NCBI GenBank assembly: GCA_964522445.1
Contig: CAZFUY010000033.1
Coordinates: 1 to 25,575 of the forward strand
Length of the DNA stretch: 25,575 bases
DNA from: CAZFUY01 sp964522445
Lineage (GTDB): Bacteria; Pseudomonadota; Gammaproteobacteria; SZUA-229
Direction of reading: 5' to 3'
Shown: piece by piece, positions 16,482-24,315 of the stretch
How positions within the stretch are numbered: the stretch's first letter is position 1
How the letters are laid out: the number at the start of each line of letters is the position of its first letter
The notes under the pieces: model-generated
Seen by the model: the letters and a program-made list of their open reading frames with translations, nothing else
Database searches by the model: none
Told to the model about the DNA's origin: nothing
Position numbers and translations under genes: made by a program

Positions 16482-17589
16482 TTATGACATTGCCATAATT
16501 GGTGGTGGCATACATGGTGCTGCCTGCGCTCACGAAGCCGTTTTATCCGGTTATAAAGTTGTTGTTATTGAACAGTATGAAAACCCTGGTCTTGCCACTT
16601 CAAGTAAATCCAGTAAATTAATTCATGGCGGTTTGCGCTATCTGGAAACAGCTCAGTTCAAACTGGTTCGCGAATGCCTGCATGAACGAGAGTATTTATT
16701 AAAAAAATATCCTGACCTTGTAAAACTAATTCCTTTCCATATACCTGTTTATAAAAACACAGGCCGACGACCCTGGCTAATCCGTTCAGGACTAATCTTT
16801 TATTCTTTGTTCAGTAAGACGCTATTTAAATGTATTGCAAAAGAAAACTGGCAGAAGCTGGATGGTTTGAAGACAGAAAATCTGCAGGCTGTATTTCAAT
16901 ATTATGACGCACAAACAGATGACCGCTTATTAACTCAGACAATAATGGCTGAGGCACAAAAGCTGGGCGTTGTATTAATGACAAATACAACATTTGAATC
17001 CGCCACTTATGATAATAAAAAATGCATATTAAACTATTCTAAAGATAATAAACAACAACAGTTAAAATCAAAAATTATTATTAACGCAGCCGGCCCATGG
17101 GTAAATCATGTTCTCAAAAAAATACAGCCCGAAACATCACAATTAAAAATAGACCTTGTTTTAGGTACTCATATTATTATTCCAGGCCAGTTAAAACAGG
17201 GCATATATTATTTAGAAGCCCCTCAGGATAAAAGAGCAGTATTTGTTATGCCCTGGGGTGATAGCACGCTGGTGGGCACAACCGAAGTTATTTTTAATGA
17301 CTCACCTGAAAAAGCAGTACCACCAGAAAGTGATATTAAATATTTACTGTCTGTATATAATTATTATTTTAAAAATACACTCTCAAAAAACAATGTTATT
17401 GATGCTTTTGCGGGATTACGTGTCCTACCTGCAAGTGATAAAAAAGCATTCTCCAGACCGCGTGAAACAGTCATTCATCATAATACTGAAAAGCACCCTA
17501 AGATATTTACCATTTATGGTGGAAAACTCACGGCTCATCACGCCACAGCACAGCAACTCATGCAAACAGTGATTCCCTATTTGAAATAA
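16471..17589 (+). CDS. FAD-dependent glycerol-3-phosphate dehydrogenase, short form (GlpD-like)
   Basis: Oxidises sn-glycerol-3-phosphate to dihydroxyacetone phosphate, passing electrons to quinone in GlpD relatives. The 372-residue protein has the FAD Rossmann motif IIGGGIHGAA (9-18). Family segments SSKLIHGGLRYLE (47-59), INAAGPWVNHVL, GLRVLPASDKK and IYGGKLTAHHA follow. Aerobic GlpD is about 500 residues; here the sequence stops just after the FAD/substrate domain, so the C-terminal helical cap domain is missing. The ending is a normal stop with no homologous out-of-frame continuation seen, so this looks like a genuine short form rather than a frameshift. It overlaps GDPD by 11 nt, forming with the FGGY kinase a glycerophosphodiester-to-DHAP route. 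Confidence 0.88.
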   Translation: MTDDYDIAIIGGGIHGAACAHEAVLSGYKVVVIEQYENPGLATSSKSSKLIHGGLRYLETAQFKLVRECLHEREYLLKKYPDLVKLIPFHIPVYKNTGRRPWLIRSGLIFYSLFSKTLFKCIAKENWQKLDGLKTENLQAVFQYYDAQTDDRLLTQTIMAEAQKLGVVLMTNTTFESATYDNKKCILNYSKDNKQQQLKSKIIINAAGPWVNHVLKKIQPETSQLKIDLVLGTHIIIPGQLKQGIYYLEAPQDKRAVFVMPWGDSTLVGTTEVIFNDSPEKAVPPESDIKYLLSVYNYYFKNTLSKNNVIDAFAGLRVLPASDKKAFSRPRETVIHHNTEKHPKIFTIYGGKLTAHHATAQQLMQTVIPYLK

Positions 17590-17645
17590 TCCCGCCTTTC
17601 TATAGAATGTCCAATATTCTCCCCCTTAACTATAGAAGCTAAATT

Positions 17646-18407
17646 ATGAGTAAATTAGAAGCGCTAATTTTTGATGTCGATGGCACATTGGCCGATACCG
17701 AACGTGACGGACACCGCGTTGCATTTAATAAAGCATTTAAAGAGTTTGATCTAGACTGGAACTGGGATGAAGCACTCTATGGAAAACTGTTAGCCGTTAC
17801 TGGCGGCAAAGAACGCATGGCTTTTTATTTAAAAGAGTTTAATACCTCATATCCCTCAGATGACAATACAGTTGAAATGATTAAAGAATTACACAAAGCA
17901 AAAACCCGTCATTACACTGAGTTACTGGCAACAGGTGAAATCCCATTACGTCCAGGTGTTAAACGATTAATTGATGAAGCACGAGAAAAAGGCGTGCGCA
18001 TTGCTATCTCAACAACCACAACACCAGAAAATGTTACCGCCTTACTGGAACACGCACTTGCACCCGGATCATCCGACTGGTTTGAAGTTATTGCTGCTGG
18101 CGATATAGTGCCTGCAAAAAAACCAGCCCCCGATATTTATAACTGGGCACTGGAAAAATTAGACTTACCCGCAGAAGCCTGTCTGGCATTTGAAGACTCT
18201 AGAAATGGAATACTTTCATCACAGGGCGCTAATTTAAAAACCATCATTACGGTTAATGGCTACACTGAAAAAGATAACTTTGATGGCGCAATTATTGTTT
18301 TAGATAATATGGGCGAACCAGATAAAGAATTTACAACAATCAATGGTAATAATTTTGGTCACAGCTATATTAATCTCGACATGCTAGAAAAGTTACATAA
18401 CGCATAA
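17646..18407 (+). CDS. cbbY: CbbY-like HAD phosphatase (xylulose-1,5-bisphosphate phosphatase type)
   Basis: HAD-superfamily hydrolase of 253 residues. Motif I is DVDGT with nucleophile D10 and acid D12, followed by LADTERDGHRVAFNKAF, typical of CbbY. Motif II is S122/T123 in IAISTTT, motif III the lysine in PAKKP (158-160), and motif IV EDSRNG with E183-D184. A helical cap lies between about 15 and 95. CbbY enzymes dephosphorylate xylulose-1,5-bisphosphate, an inhibitory by-product of Rubisco. If that function holds, the host fixes CO2 by the Calvin cycle; Rubisco itself is not in this window. Beta-phosphoglucomutase-like or other sugar phosphatase activity remains possible. Starts 56 nt after the G3P dehydrogenase stop. 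Confidence 0.85.
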   Translation: MSKLEALIFDVDGTLADTERDGHRVAFNKAFKEFDLDWNWDEALYGKLLAVTGGKERMAFYLKEFNTSYPSDDNTVEMIKELHKAKTRHYTELLATGEIPLRPGVKRLIDEAREKGVRIAISTTTTPENVTALLEHALAPGSSDWFEVIAAGDIVPAKKPAPDIYNWALEKLDLPAEACLAFEDSRNGILSSQGANLKTIITVNGYTEKDNFDGAIIVLDNMGEPDKEFTTINGNNFGHSYINLDMLEKLHNA

Positions 18408-18449
18408 AATATACTGTTTAGATTATTTTAATTTAAAGCTAATTTTAAT

Positions 18450-18866
18450 ATGGTTTTTCAGAAAACAATTACTCTATCCACTTTAGGTCGAGGCACATCA
18501 AATATCACTCGACAGATTGAAGAAATTATTGGGCAGTCCAACATAAACATCGGACTGGTTAATATTTTTGTTCATCACACCAGCGCATCTTTAATTCTCT
18601 GTGAGAATGCAGACCCCACCGTGCGTAGCGATCTTGAGTATTTTATGGAAAAAATCACCCCAGATGGTGACCCCATGTATCAACATAGAGATGAAGGCCC
18701 TGACGATATGTCAGCCCATATACGAACAGTTTTAACAGACAGCAGTTTAAACATCCCCATTAGCGATGGAACATCTATGCTTGGTATATGGCAGGGCGTT
18801 TACCTGTGGGAACATCGCACTCACCCACATAATAGAAAAATAACCGTTACCATTTATGGCAAATAA
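18450..18866 (+). CDS. YjbQ family protein (UPF0047)
   Basis: Small 138-residue beta-rich protein of the YjbQ/UPF0047 family. Family members show weak thiamine-phosphate synthase activity in E. coli genetics, though the natural role is unsettled. Diagnostic segments are VHHTSASLILCENADP (41-56), the His/Asp-rich YQHRDEGPDDMSAHI (77-91), and GTSMLGIWQGVYLWEHR (107-123). H43, H79 and H90 probably form the metal site. Full length and ATG start. It lies 42 nt after cbbY and about 4 kb before thiD and thiE, so a thiamine connection is possible but not shown. Confidence 0.92.
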   Translation: MVFQKTITLSTLGRGTSNITRQIEEIIGQSNINIGLVNIFVHHTSASLILCENADPTVRSDLEYFMEKITPDGDPMYQHRDEGPDDMSAHIRTVLTDSSLNIPISDGTSMLGIWQGVYLWEHRTHPHNRKITVTIYGK

Positions 18867-18916
18867 GTCGTCCTCTTTTCATATGTTATTATATAATAAA
18901 TTCTGGAGAACATCTT

Positions 18917-19264
18917 ATGTCACAAGAAGCACCTCAGATAAAAAACGACCCTATGTACCGCATGTTAAGAGAAGGTAAAATTGAAGAATTTAACAAGCTA
19001 AAATCGAAAGGCGAGGATTGCGATTTAATAGGCGCAGATTTTCGGGGCGTTGATCTCACCGGGCTTAACGCTGATGGGCTTAATTTTAAAAACTGTTATT
19101 TTCGCATGAGCAACTTACGCGGCCTTGACCTTTCCAGTTGTAATTTAGAAGGAGCAAGTATTCATGGCGCTCAAATATCCGGCGCTTATTTTCCATTAGA
19201 ACTTGAGGCAGCTGAGATAGAGCTTTCTCTGGAACACGGCACAAGACTGCGTTACAGAAAATAA
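18917..19264 (+). CDS. Small pentapeptide-repeat protein
   Basis: A 115-residue protein with a short N-terminal helix (about 10-33, PMYRMLREGKIEEFNKLKS). About ten pentapeptide-type repeats follow from 35 to 93 (CDLIGADFRGVDLTGLNADGL, then NFKNC and NLRGLDLSSCNLEGA), with the central position hydrophobic as in a right-handed quadrilateral beta helix. An acidic C-terminal end follows. Too small for a Qnr/MfpA-like gyrase mimic and with no catalytic motif; its function is unknown and I infer only a structural or binding role. A ribosome site GGAG precedes the ATG, and a perfect TATAAT at 18892-18897 lies upstream, although without a clear -35 box. Confidence 0.85.
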   Translation: MSQEAPQIKNDPMYRMLREGKIEEFNKLKSKGEDCDLIGADFRGVDLTGLNADGLNFKNCYFRMSNLRGLDLSSCNLEGASIHGAQISGAYFPLELEAAEIELSLEHGTRLRYRK

Positions 19265-19309
19265 TATTTTTTAAAGTATAAATACCGCTTTATATTTTTA
19301 CCTTTTATA

Positions 19310-20512
19310 ATGCCTATTACAATTATTCAGATCACTGATACTCACATACATGATCAGGAAAATATAAGCTTTAAAAACACCTGGCCTGATATTTATTTAA
19401 ACCGTATTATTCGGCACGCACAATATAACTTTAATGACATTGACTGTGCCGTAGTCACAGGAGACCTGACTCATGACGGTTCAGCTAAAGCCTGCAATAA
19501 ACTTTCTGCTTCATTAAATTTATTTAACTGCCCTGTTTATGTAACGCTGGGCAATCATGATTCTTATCATGTAATTTCAGAAAATTTACTAAGTCACCAT
19601 ATTTCTATGCCTGAGCATATTTCTCTGCATCACTGGCAGTTATTATTTGCAGACAGTCATGTAGAGGGCAAAGTCAGTGGCTTTATAAATCAGTCAACCA
19701 TTAAAAATATAAATCATTATTTAACAGAAAACTCTCATCCCACTTTATTATTTACACATCATCCTCCAATGAAAGCAAATAGCTCATGGATAGATAAAAT
19801 AGGATTAGAAAATGGTGAAGATTTTCTACAGCAGGTTTCTAAACACCAACAACTTTCTATTATTTCTTTTGGCCATATCCATCAGCAATTTCATAAACAC
19901 TATGAGCATATTCAATTGTATGGCACACCATCCAGTTGTGTGCAGTTCACACCATTAAGCAAAGAATTTTCTATTGACAATACTGACCCAGGCTACCGAG
20001 TCTTTAAACTTAATGACGATGGCTCATATAAAACCGAAGTTCTTCGCTGCTCTATGCAAATTAAAAAAATTATTTCAGGTGGCCAAACAGGCATTGATCG
20101 AGCAGCTCTGGATACAGCTATTGAACTGGCTATTCCTCATGGTGGCTGGTGCCCAAAAAACAGAAAAGCACTGGATGGGAAAATTGATGACAAATACAGG
20201 CTAACTGAAACACCATCTGAAAATTATTCTCAACGCACTCAATGGAATGTTAGAGATTCAGATGGCACTTTAATTCTTGGCTGGGGAAAACCCCATGGAG
20301 GAACAGCACTGACCTGTCAGCTAGCTGATAATATAAATAAGCCTTTATTTATTGTTGATTTATGCAAGCCTTTTTCTATTGATGATTTCAACTTATGGAT
20401 CAAACAACATCAAATTGAAATACTCAATATTGCAGGCCCCAGACACAGTAAAGCCAAAGATATTTATGATAAGGCAAAATTTGCTCTTAAACAGTTCTTA
20501 TGTGGTAAATAA
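19310..20512 (+). CDS. CpdA-like metallophosphoesterase fused to cpYpsA/molybdenum-cofactor-carrier-like domain
   Basis: A 400-residue two-domain protein. Residues 1 to about 247 are a calcineurin-like phosphoesterase of the CpdA group with every metal motif: D10-T-H12, GD52, GNHD (81-84), H150 and GHIH (188-191). CpdA relatives hydrolyse cyclic nucleotides. Residues 250-400 match the cpYpsA/putative molybdenum-cofactor-carrier family: GGQTGIDRAALD (257-268), GGWCPKNRKALDG (278-290), RDSDGTLIL and GWGKPHGGT (316-331), and the AGPRHSK segment (375-381). The C-terminal domain probably binds a nucleotide or cofactor in a Rossmann-like fold. The frame is continuous, with no stop or frameshift at the junction. 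Both parts are recognised with good confidence; a joint function is inference. Confidence 0.85.
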   Translation: MPITIIQITDTHIHDQENISFKNTWPDIYLNRIIRHAQYNFNDIDCAVVTGDLTHDGSAKACNKLSASLNLFNCPVYVTLGNHDSYHVISENLLSHHISMPEHISLHHWQLLFADSHVEGKVSGFINQSTIKNINHYLTENSHPTLLFTHHPPMKANSSWIDKIGLENGEDFLQQVSKHQQLSIISFGHIHQQFHKHYEHIQLYGTPSSCVQFTPLSKEFSIDNTDPGYRVFKLNDDGSYKTEVLRCSMQIKKIISGGQTGIDRAALDTAIELAIPHGGWCPKNRKALDGKIDDKYRLTETPSENYSQRTQWNVRDSDGTLILGWGKPHGGTALTCQLADNINKPLFIVDLCKPFSIDDFNLWIKQHQIEILNIAGPRHSKAKDIYDKAKFALKQFLCGK

Positions 20513-20562
20513 TCCCGACAGACTGCCTTGCGAAAACCAAATTGCTGAACCAGACTTGGGTT

Positions 20563-21402
20563 ATGCAAAACACAACGACAACAGAATTTGAACACTTCCT
20601 GAAGCAACCAGACAATAAAATAAATCTGGCAAAAGGAGCACTACTGGTTGCCAAACTGGAGTACCCTGAACTGGATATTGAAAACTACATGGCACAGATT
20701 CATAGCCTCGCCGATGAAATTCGCCAGGATCTGGCCGACGATGCTGATGCAGGCGTCGTGCTTAATAAGCTTAACAAAGTACTTTTTGTTGATAATGGCT
20801 TTGAAGGTGATTCACAGCACTATTACGATCCCAAAAATTGTTTTTTAAATGATGTTATAGATCGTAAACTGGGTATTCCTATCAGTCTTTCTATTCTCTA
20901 TATAGAACTGGGAAAAGAACTGGGTCTCCCTTTATCTGGCGTATCATTTCCCGGACACTTTCTGGTTAAGCTGGACATTGACGACGGCGCTATTGTGATT
21001 GACCCCTATTTTGGTGGCATATCTTTAAGCGAAGATGATCTGGAAGATCGACTACAGGAATTCTATGGCGACAAATTAAAGAAAAGTCACTTCTATGGCT
21101 TACTCGCCACTAGCAGCAACAAAGATATTATTACTCGCATATTACGCAACTTACGCAATGTCTACATGGATGACAAACACTATGAAAAAGCACTAACCAT
21201 GGCCGACATTATGGTTAAATACGACACAGACAAAGCCGACGCTATAAAAGCACGAGCTTCAATATACGACAAACTCGAATGTTGCATCCCTGCAGTTAAA
21301 GACTACAAGCGTTATCTAAAAATCAATCCAGACAGCAACGATGTTCCTTTTATTCGAGAGCGCATTATTATACTTGCTGAAAATTGTCGGCATGTCAGTT
21401 AA
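20563..21402 (+). CDS. SirB1/transglutaminase-like protein with TPR-like C-terminus
   Basis: A 279-residue member of the SirB1 (UPF0162) family. The N-terminal transglutaminase-like domain contains FVDNGFEGDSQHYYDPKNCFL (75-95), LGIPISLSILYIELG (103-117) and the conserved VSFPGHFLVKL (127-137) with His132. As in the family, the usual catalytic Cys of papain-fold transglutaminases is replaced by Ser in ISLS, so peptidase activity is doubtful. Residues about 165-270 form TPR-like helical pairs ending NPDSNDVPFIRERI. I chose ATG at 20563; an in-frame TTG at 20542 would add seven residues, but neither has a strong ribosome site. Cellular role unknown; the family was named after a Salmonella regulator locus. 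Confidence 0.85.
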   Translation: MQNTTTTEFEHFLKQPDNKINLAKGALLVAKLEYPELDIENYMAQIHSLADEIRQDLADDADAGVVLNKLNKVLFVDNGFEGDSQHYYDPKNCFLNDVIDRKLGIPISLSILYIELGKELGLPLSGVSFPGHFLVKLDIDDGAIVIDPYFGGISLSEDDLEDRLQEFYGDKLKKSHFYGLLATSSNKDIITRILRNLRNVYMDDKHYEKALTMADIMVKYDTDKADAIKARASIYDKLECCIPAVKDYKRYLKINPDSNDVPFIRERIIILAENCRHVS

Positions 21403-21555
21403 GGCTATCATTTTCTTCAACATCCATAACTATTTATATTTCTCACATTTTTATTCTTTATATTTTTATTAATATTCTGAGTTTTTAGCCAACGTTAAAC
21501 TGAATATTTTATGGCTTAACTGGCTCAGACGACACAAAAATAGTACCATTAAAAA

Positions 21556-22113
21556 ATGAATTCAAAACAAGATCTCATTCGCCATTATCAATGGCTAAGA
21601 CAATACGGCTATAACGACTCCCACAGCGGCAACGCCTCTATTCGTGATGGTGATAAATTCTGGGTAACACCAACAGGTGCCTGTGCAGACACTCTCGAAA
21701 TTGATCACTTAATTGAATGCAAAAATAACATCATTGGCAAAGGCGCTTCACTGGATGCCACTTTACATTCTCTGGTATATCAAAAAAATAATAATGCATC
21801 TGCCGTGCTGCATAGCCATGGCGCTTATAGTGTTGCCATGACTATGAATGGGGAAAAATTTATTCCCCAGGATTTTGAAGGACAGTATTATTTTGATTAC
21901 ATTCCTGTTATCACTATTGCATATAATGAATATCTTGAAAAAGCAGCTGATACTGTTTCTGATATTTTAGCGGAGCATAAAGTAGTTGTTGTTCGCGGGC
22001 ATGGCGTTTATGCCACAGCAGAAACAATGAATCTTGCATATAAATGGACATGCTCTTTTGAACTGTCAGCCAAAACCTGTTTTTTAGCCAGGCAGGCGGG
22101 CACATTAAAATAA
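21556..22113 (+). CDS. Class II aldolase/adducin-family protein
   Basis: Zinc-dependent fold of L-fuculose-phosphate aldolase and methylthioribulose-phosphate dehydratase. The 185-residue product has SGNASIR (24-30), VTPTG (37-41), the zinc pair H86-x-H88 in HSHGAYSVAM, and H149 in RGHGVYATAE. The catalytic Glu of FucA is expected in the PSSE segment. Here the matching stretch is ASLDATLH, with Asp67 at that place, so the chemistry may be altered. It is shorter than FucA (about 215). Only 16 nt separate it from thiD, so the cluster aldolase-thiD-thiE-UDG looks cotranscribed. I do not know its substrate. Confidence 0.85.
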   Translation: MNSKQDLIRHYQWLRQYGYNDSHSGNASIRDGDKFWVTPTGACADTLEIDHLIECKNNIIGKGASLDATLHSLVYQKNNNASAVLHSHGAYSVAMTMNGEKFIPQDFEGQYYFDYIPVITIAYNEYLEKAADTVSDILAEHKVVVVRGHGVYATAETMNLAYKWTCSFELSAKTCFLARQAGTLK

Positions 22114-22129
22114 CTTATTTTTAATCGGT

Positions 22130-22918
22130 ATGTATACTAAAAAAAACAAACCCATTGTATTATGTTTTTCTGGTTTAGACCCAACAGGTGGCGCGGGCAT
22201 TCAGGCTGATATTGAATCAATCAATTCACATGATGCACATGCAGCCTCTATCGTCACCGCCCTTACCATTCAAAACACTCATAATGTTTTGCATTATGAA
22301 CCCGTAGCCCCCGATTTAATTACACGACAGGCACATGCTGTTCTTGATGACATGGATGTAGCCGCAATTAAAATAGGCATGCTGGGCAACATTAATGTGA
22401 CTGAAGCCATACATGATATCATTAAAAGCGCACCAGATATCCCAGTTATATTTGATCCTATTCTAGCCGCAGGTGGTGGTGCAGAATTATCTAAAGACAC
22501 ACTGATAGATGCCATAAACTTACTCATTGTGCCTTACTGTCACATTATTACACCCAATATTCCTGAAGCTATTTTATTAACAAATGAAAGCAGCAACGAA
22601 CGCGCGGCATACGAGTTACTTAAACGCGGATCAAAATATGTATTAGTCACCGGCACACATGCACCGACTCAACAGGTTGAACATAATTTATATTATGAAG
22701 ATAAGTTATTAACAACTATTGCCTATTCAAGACTGGATAATGAATACCATGGTTCTGGCTGCACACTAGCCTCCAGTATTGCAGCATTTATCGCACATAA
22801 TCACGATCCACTGCATGCAGTTCATATTGCATTAGACTATAGCCATAGATCACTACAGCACGCACAGGCATTAGGTAATGGACAATTAATACCCAATCGA
22901 AGTTTTCGAACAAAATAA
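22130..22918 (+). CDS. thiD: Hydroxymethylpyrimidine/phosphomethylpyrimidine kinase
   Basis: Phosphorylates HMP and then HMP-P to HMP-pyrophosphate in the pyrimidine branch of thiamine synthesis. The 262-residue ribokinase-fold protein carries FSGLDPTGGAGIQADI (13-28), VTALTIQNT (42-50), AIKIGML (79-85), IFDPILAAGGGAELS and VTGTH. The anion-hole HGSGCTLASSIAA is at 207-219, with catalytic Cys211. ATG start. It lies 2 nt before thiE in the normal thiD-thiE order, so the two enzymes probably act together on the coupling precursor. Confidence 0.95.
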   Translation: MYTKKNKPIVLCFSGLDPTGGAGIQADIESINSHDAHAASIVTALTIQNTHNVLHYEPVAPDLITRQAHAVLDDMDVAAIKIGMLGNINVTEAIHDIIKSAPDIPVIFDPILAAGGGAELSKDTLIDAINLLIVPYCHIITPNIPEAILLTNESSNERAAYELLKRGSKYVLVTGTHAPTQQVEHNLYYEDKLLTTIAYSRLDNEYHGSGCTLASSIAAFIAHNHDPLHAVHIALDYSHRSLQHAQALGNGQLIPNRSFRTK

Positions 22919-22920
22919 TA

Positions 22921-23544
22921 ATGAATAAAAATTTACACGGCCTTTATGCTATTACCGACTCTAATTTAATTCCTCATGAAAACTTTAATGAAAAAGTAAA
23001 ACAGGCTTTATCAGGCGGCGCACGCATTATTCAGTATCGCGATAAATCACAGGACTCAGAAAAAAGATTGCAGCAGGCCAGCGACCTTAAAGAAATATGT
23101 ATTCAACACAATGCCATATTAATTATTAATGACGACATTCAACTTGCCATCGATACAAATGCAGATGGCATACACATCGGCATAAAAGATATATCTTTAA
23201 ATGACGCAAGAAAAAAACTGGGAAAAAATAAAATTATTGGTGTTTCATGTTACAACCAGCTAAAACTGGCACAGCAAGCAGAAAAAGAAGGGGCAGACTA
23301 TATTGCCTTTGGCAGCTTCTTTTCTTCACAAATAAAACCAGAAGCAAAAACGGCAACTATCGATTTACTCATTAAAGCCAAACAACAACTTAAATTACCC
23401 ATTTGTGCAATTGGTGGCATTAATACAGCCAATGCCTCATCATTAATACACGCGGGCGCAGATATGCTGGCCGTTATCAGTAGTGTTTTTGGGCAACAGG
23501 ATATAACAGCATCCAGCTTAAAATTTAAAAATTTATTTAATTAA
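22921..23544 (+). CDS. thiE: Thiamine-phosphate synthase
   Basis: Joins HMP-pyrophosphate and hydroxyethylthiazole phosphate to thiamine phosphate. The 207-residue TIM barrel shows IIQYRDKSQD (36-45), LIINDDIQLAIDT (67-79), DGIHIG (82-87), IGVSCYN (106-112), FGSFFSSQIKPEAKT and AIGGINTANA (163-172). The diphosphate loop reads SSQIKP instead of the more common PSxTKP, a mild variation. It is 2 nt from thiD upstream and from the glycosylase downstream. No TPP riboswitch was found ahead of the cluster. Confidence 0.95.
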   Translation: MNKNLHGLYAITDSNLIPHENFNEKVKQALSGGARIIQYRDKSQDSEKRLQQASDLKEICIQHNAILIINDDIQLAIDTNADGIHIGIKDISLNDARKKLGKNKIIGVSCYNQLKLAQQAEKEGADYIAFGSFFSSQIKPEAKTATIDLLIKAKQQLKLPICAIGGINTANASSLIHAGADMLAVISSVFGQQDITASSLKFKNLFN

Positions 23545-23546
23545 TA

Positions 23547-24164
23547 ATGACCCGCACTATTCAAGCTTTAAAAAATCATCATAAAAAATTAAAACAATGC
23601 AATCAGTGCCCTGACATGCTGGGAAAACCTGTTATCGGTTTTCCTGTCCTGTCAAAAATATTACTTATAGGTCAGGCTCCCGGCCATAAAGAATTAGAAA
23701 TTCACAAACCCTTTGCCTGGACAGCAGGCAAGACTTTATTTAAGTGGTTTAGTGAAACAGGCATTGAAGAAGAAAATTTTAGACAACAGGTTTACATATC
23801 CGCAGTATGTCGCTGCTTTCCAGGAAAAAAACCAAAAGGGGGCGACCGAGTTCCCAGTACAGACGAAATAATCACCTGCTCCAACTGGCTTAATACCGAA
23901 ATTAACATACTAAAACCTGAGTTAATTTTACCCATAGGCAAACTGGCTATTAGCCAGTTTCTGGACTTTAATAAATTAACCGAGGTTATTGGAACAAAGC
24001 ACCGGATAAATATTAATAATAAAATGACTGATATCATTCCTTTACCCCACCCTTCAGGCGCATCCACCTGGCACAGAACAGAACCCGGAAAAACATTATT
24101 GGCTCAATCACTTAAACTGGTAAAAAAACATACCAGCTGGAAAAATTTATTAAAGACTGATTGA
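23547..24164 (+). CDS. Uracil-DNA glycosylase superfamily protein (probable Fe-S type)
   Basis: A 205-residue protein that probably removes uracil or a related damaged base from DNA. Motif A is GQAPGHKELEIHKPF (42-56) and motif B PLPHPSGASTW (165-175), both typical of the superfamily. Cys18, Cys21, Cys88 or Cys90, and Cys111 fit the four-cysteine iron-sulfur pattern of family 4-like enzymes. The stretch LKPELILPIGKLA is also characteristic of that group. It starts 2 nt after thiE and appears in the same transcript; the association with thiamine genes may be incidental. The exact family (UDGa-like or a divergent member) and base specificity are uncertain. Confidence 0.85.
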   Translation: MTRTIQALKNHHKKLKQCNQCPDMLGKPVIGFPVLSKILLIGQAPGHKELEIHKPFAWTAGKTLFKWFSETGIEEENFRQQVYISAVCRCFPGKKPKGGDRVPSTDEIITCSNWLNTEINILKPELILPIGKLAISQFLDFNKLTEVIGTKHRININNKMTDIIPLPHPSGASTWHRTEPGKTLLAQSLKLVKKHTSWKNLLKTD

Positions 24165-24283
24165 TATTAAAAAACCTAATTTAAGAACTTTGCACAAACT
24201 TAACAACAACGGACTAAAAACCCACAGATTGTTTTAATAATGATTGAAAAACGTTTTACTAGTATCAAAAAATCTAAATTCGA

Positions 24284-24305
24284 GACTGTTCAAAATTCTG
24301 TGTCA
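24284..24305. repeat. Left terminal inverted repeat of IS256-family element
   Basis: GACTGTTCAAAATTCTGTGTCA is compared with the reverse complement of the right end, GAGTGTTAGAAATTCTGTGTCA. They agree at 19 of 22 positions. Confidence 0.88.
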
Positions 24306-24315
24306 GCATAACCGG

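Noticed and set aside
21403..21555. A possible TPP riboswitch ahead of the aldolase-thiD-thiE cluster.
   Set aside because: The conserved THI-box sequences (CTGAGA and the ACCTGATCTGGATAATGCC-like block) were not found in this AT-rich gap. Only a weak bulged hairpin (21487-21525) without a T-run is visible.
24165..24281. Possible small gene or terminator between the glycosylase gene and the IS element.
   Set aside because: No open frame with a ribosome site and no convincing hairpin with a T-run were seen in this AT-rich gap.
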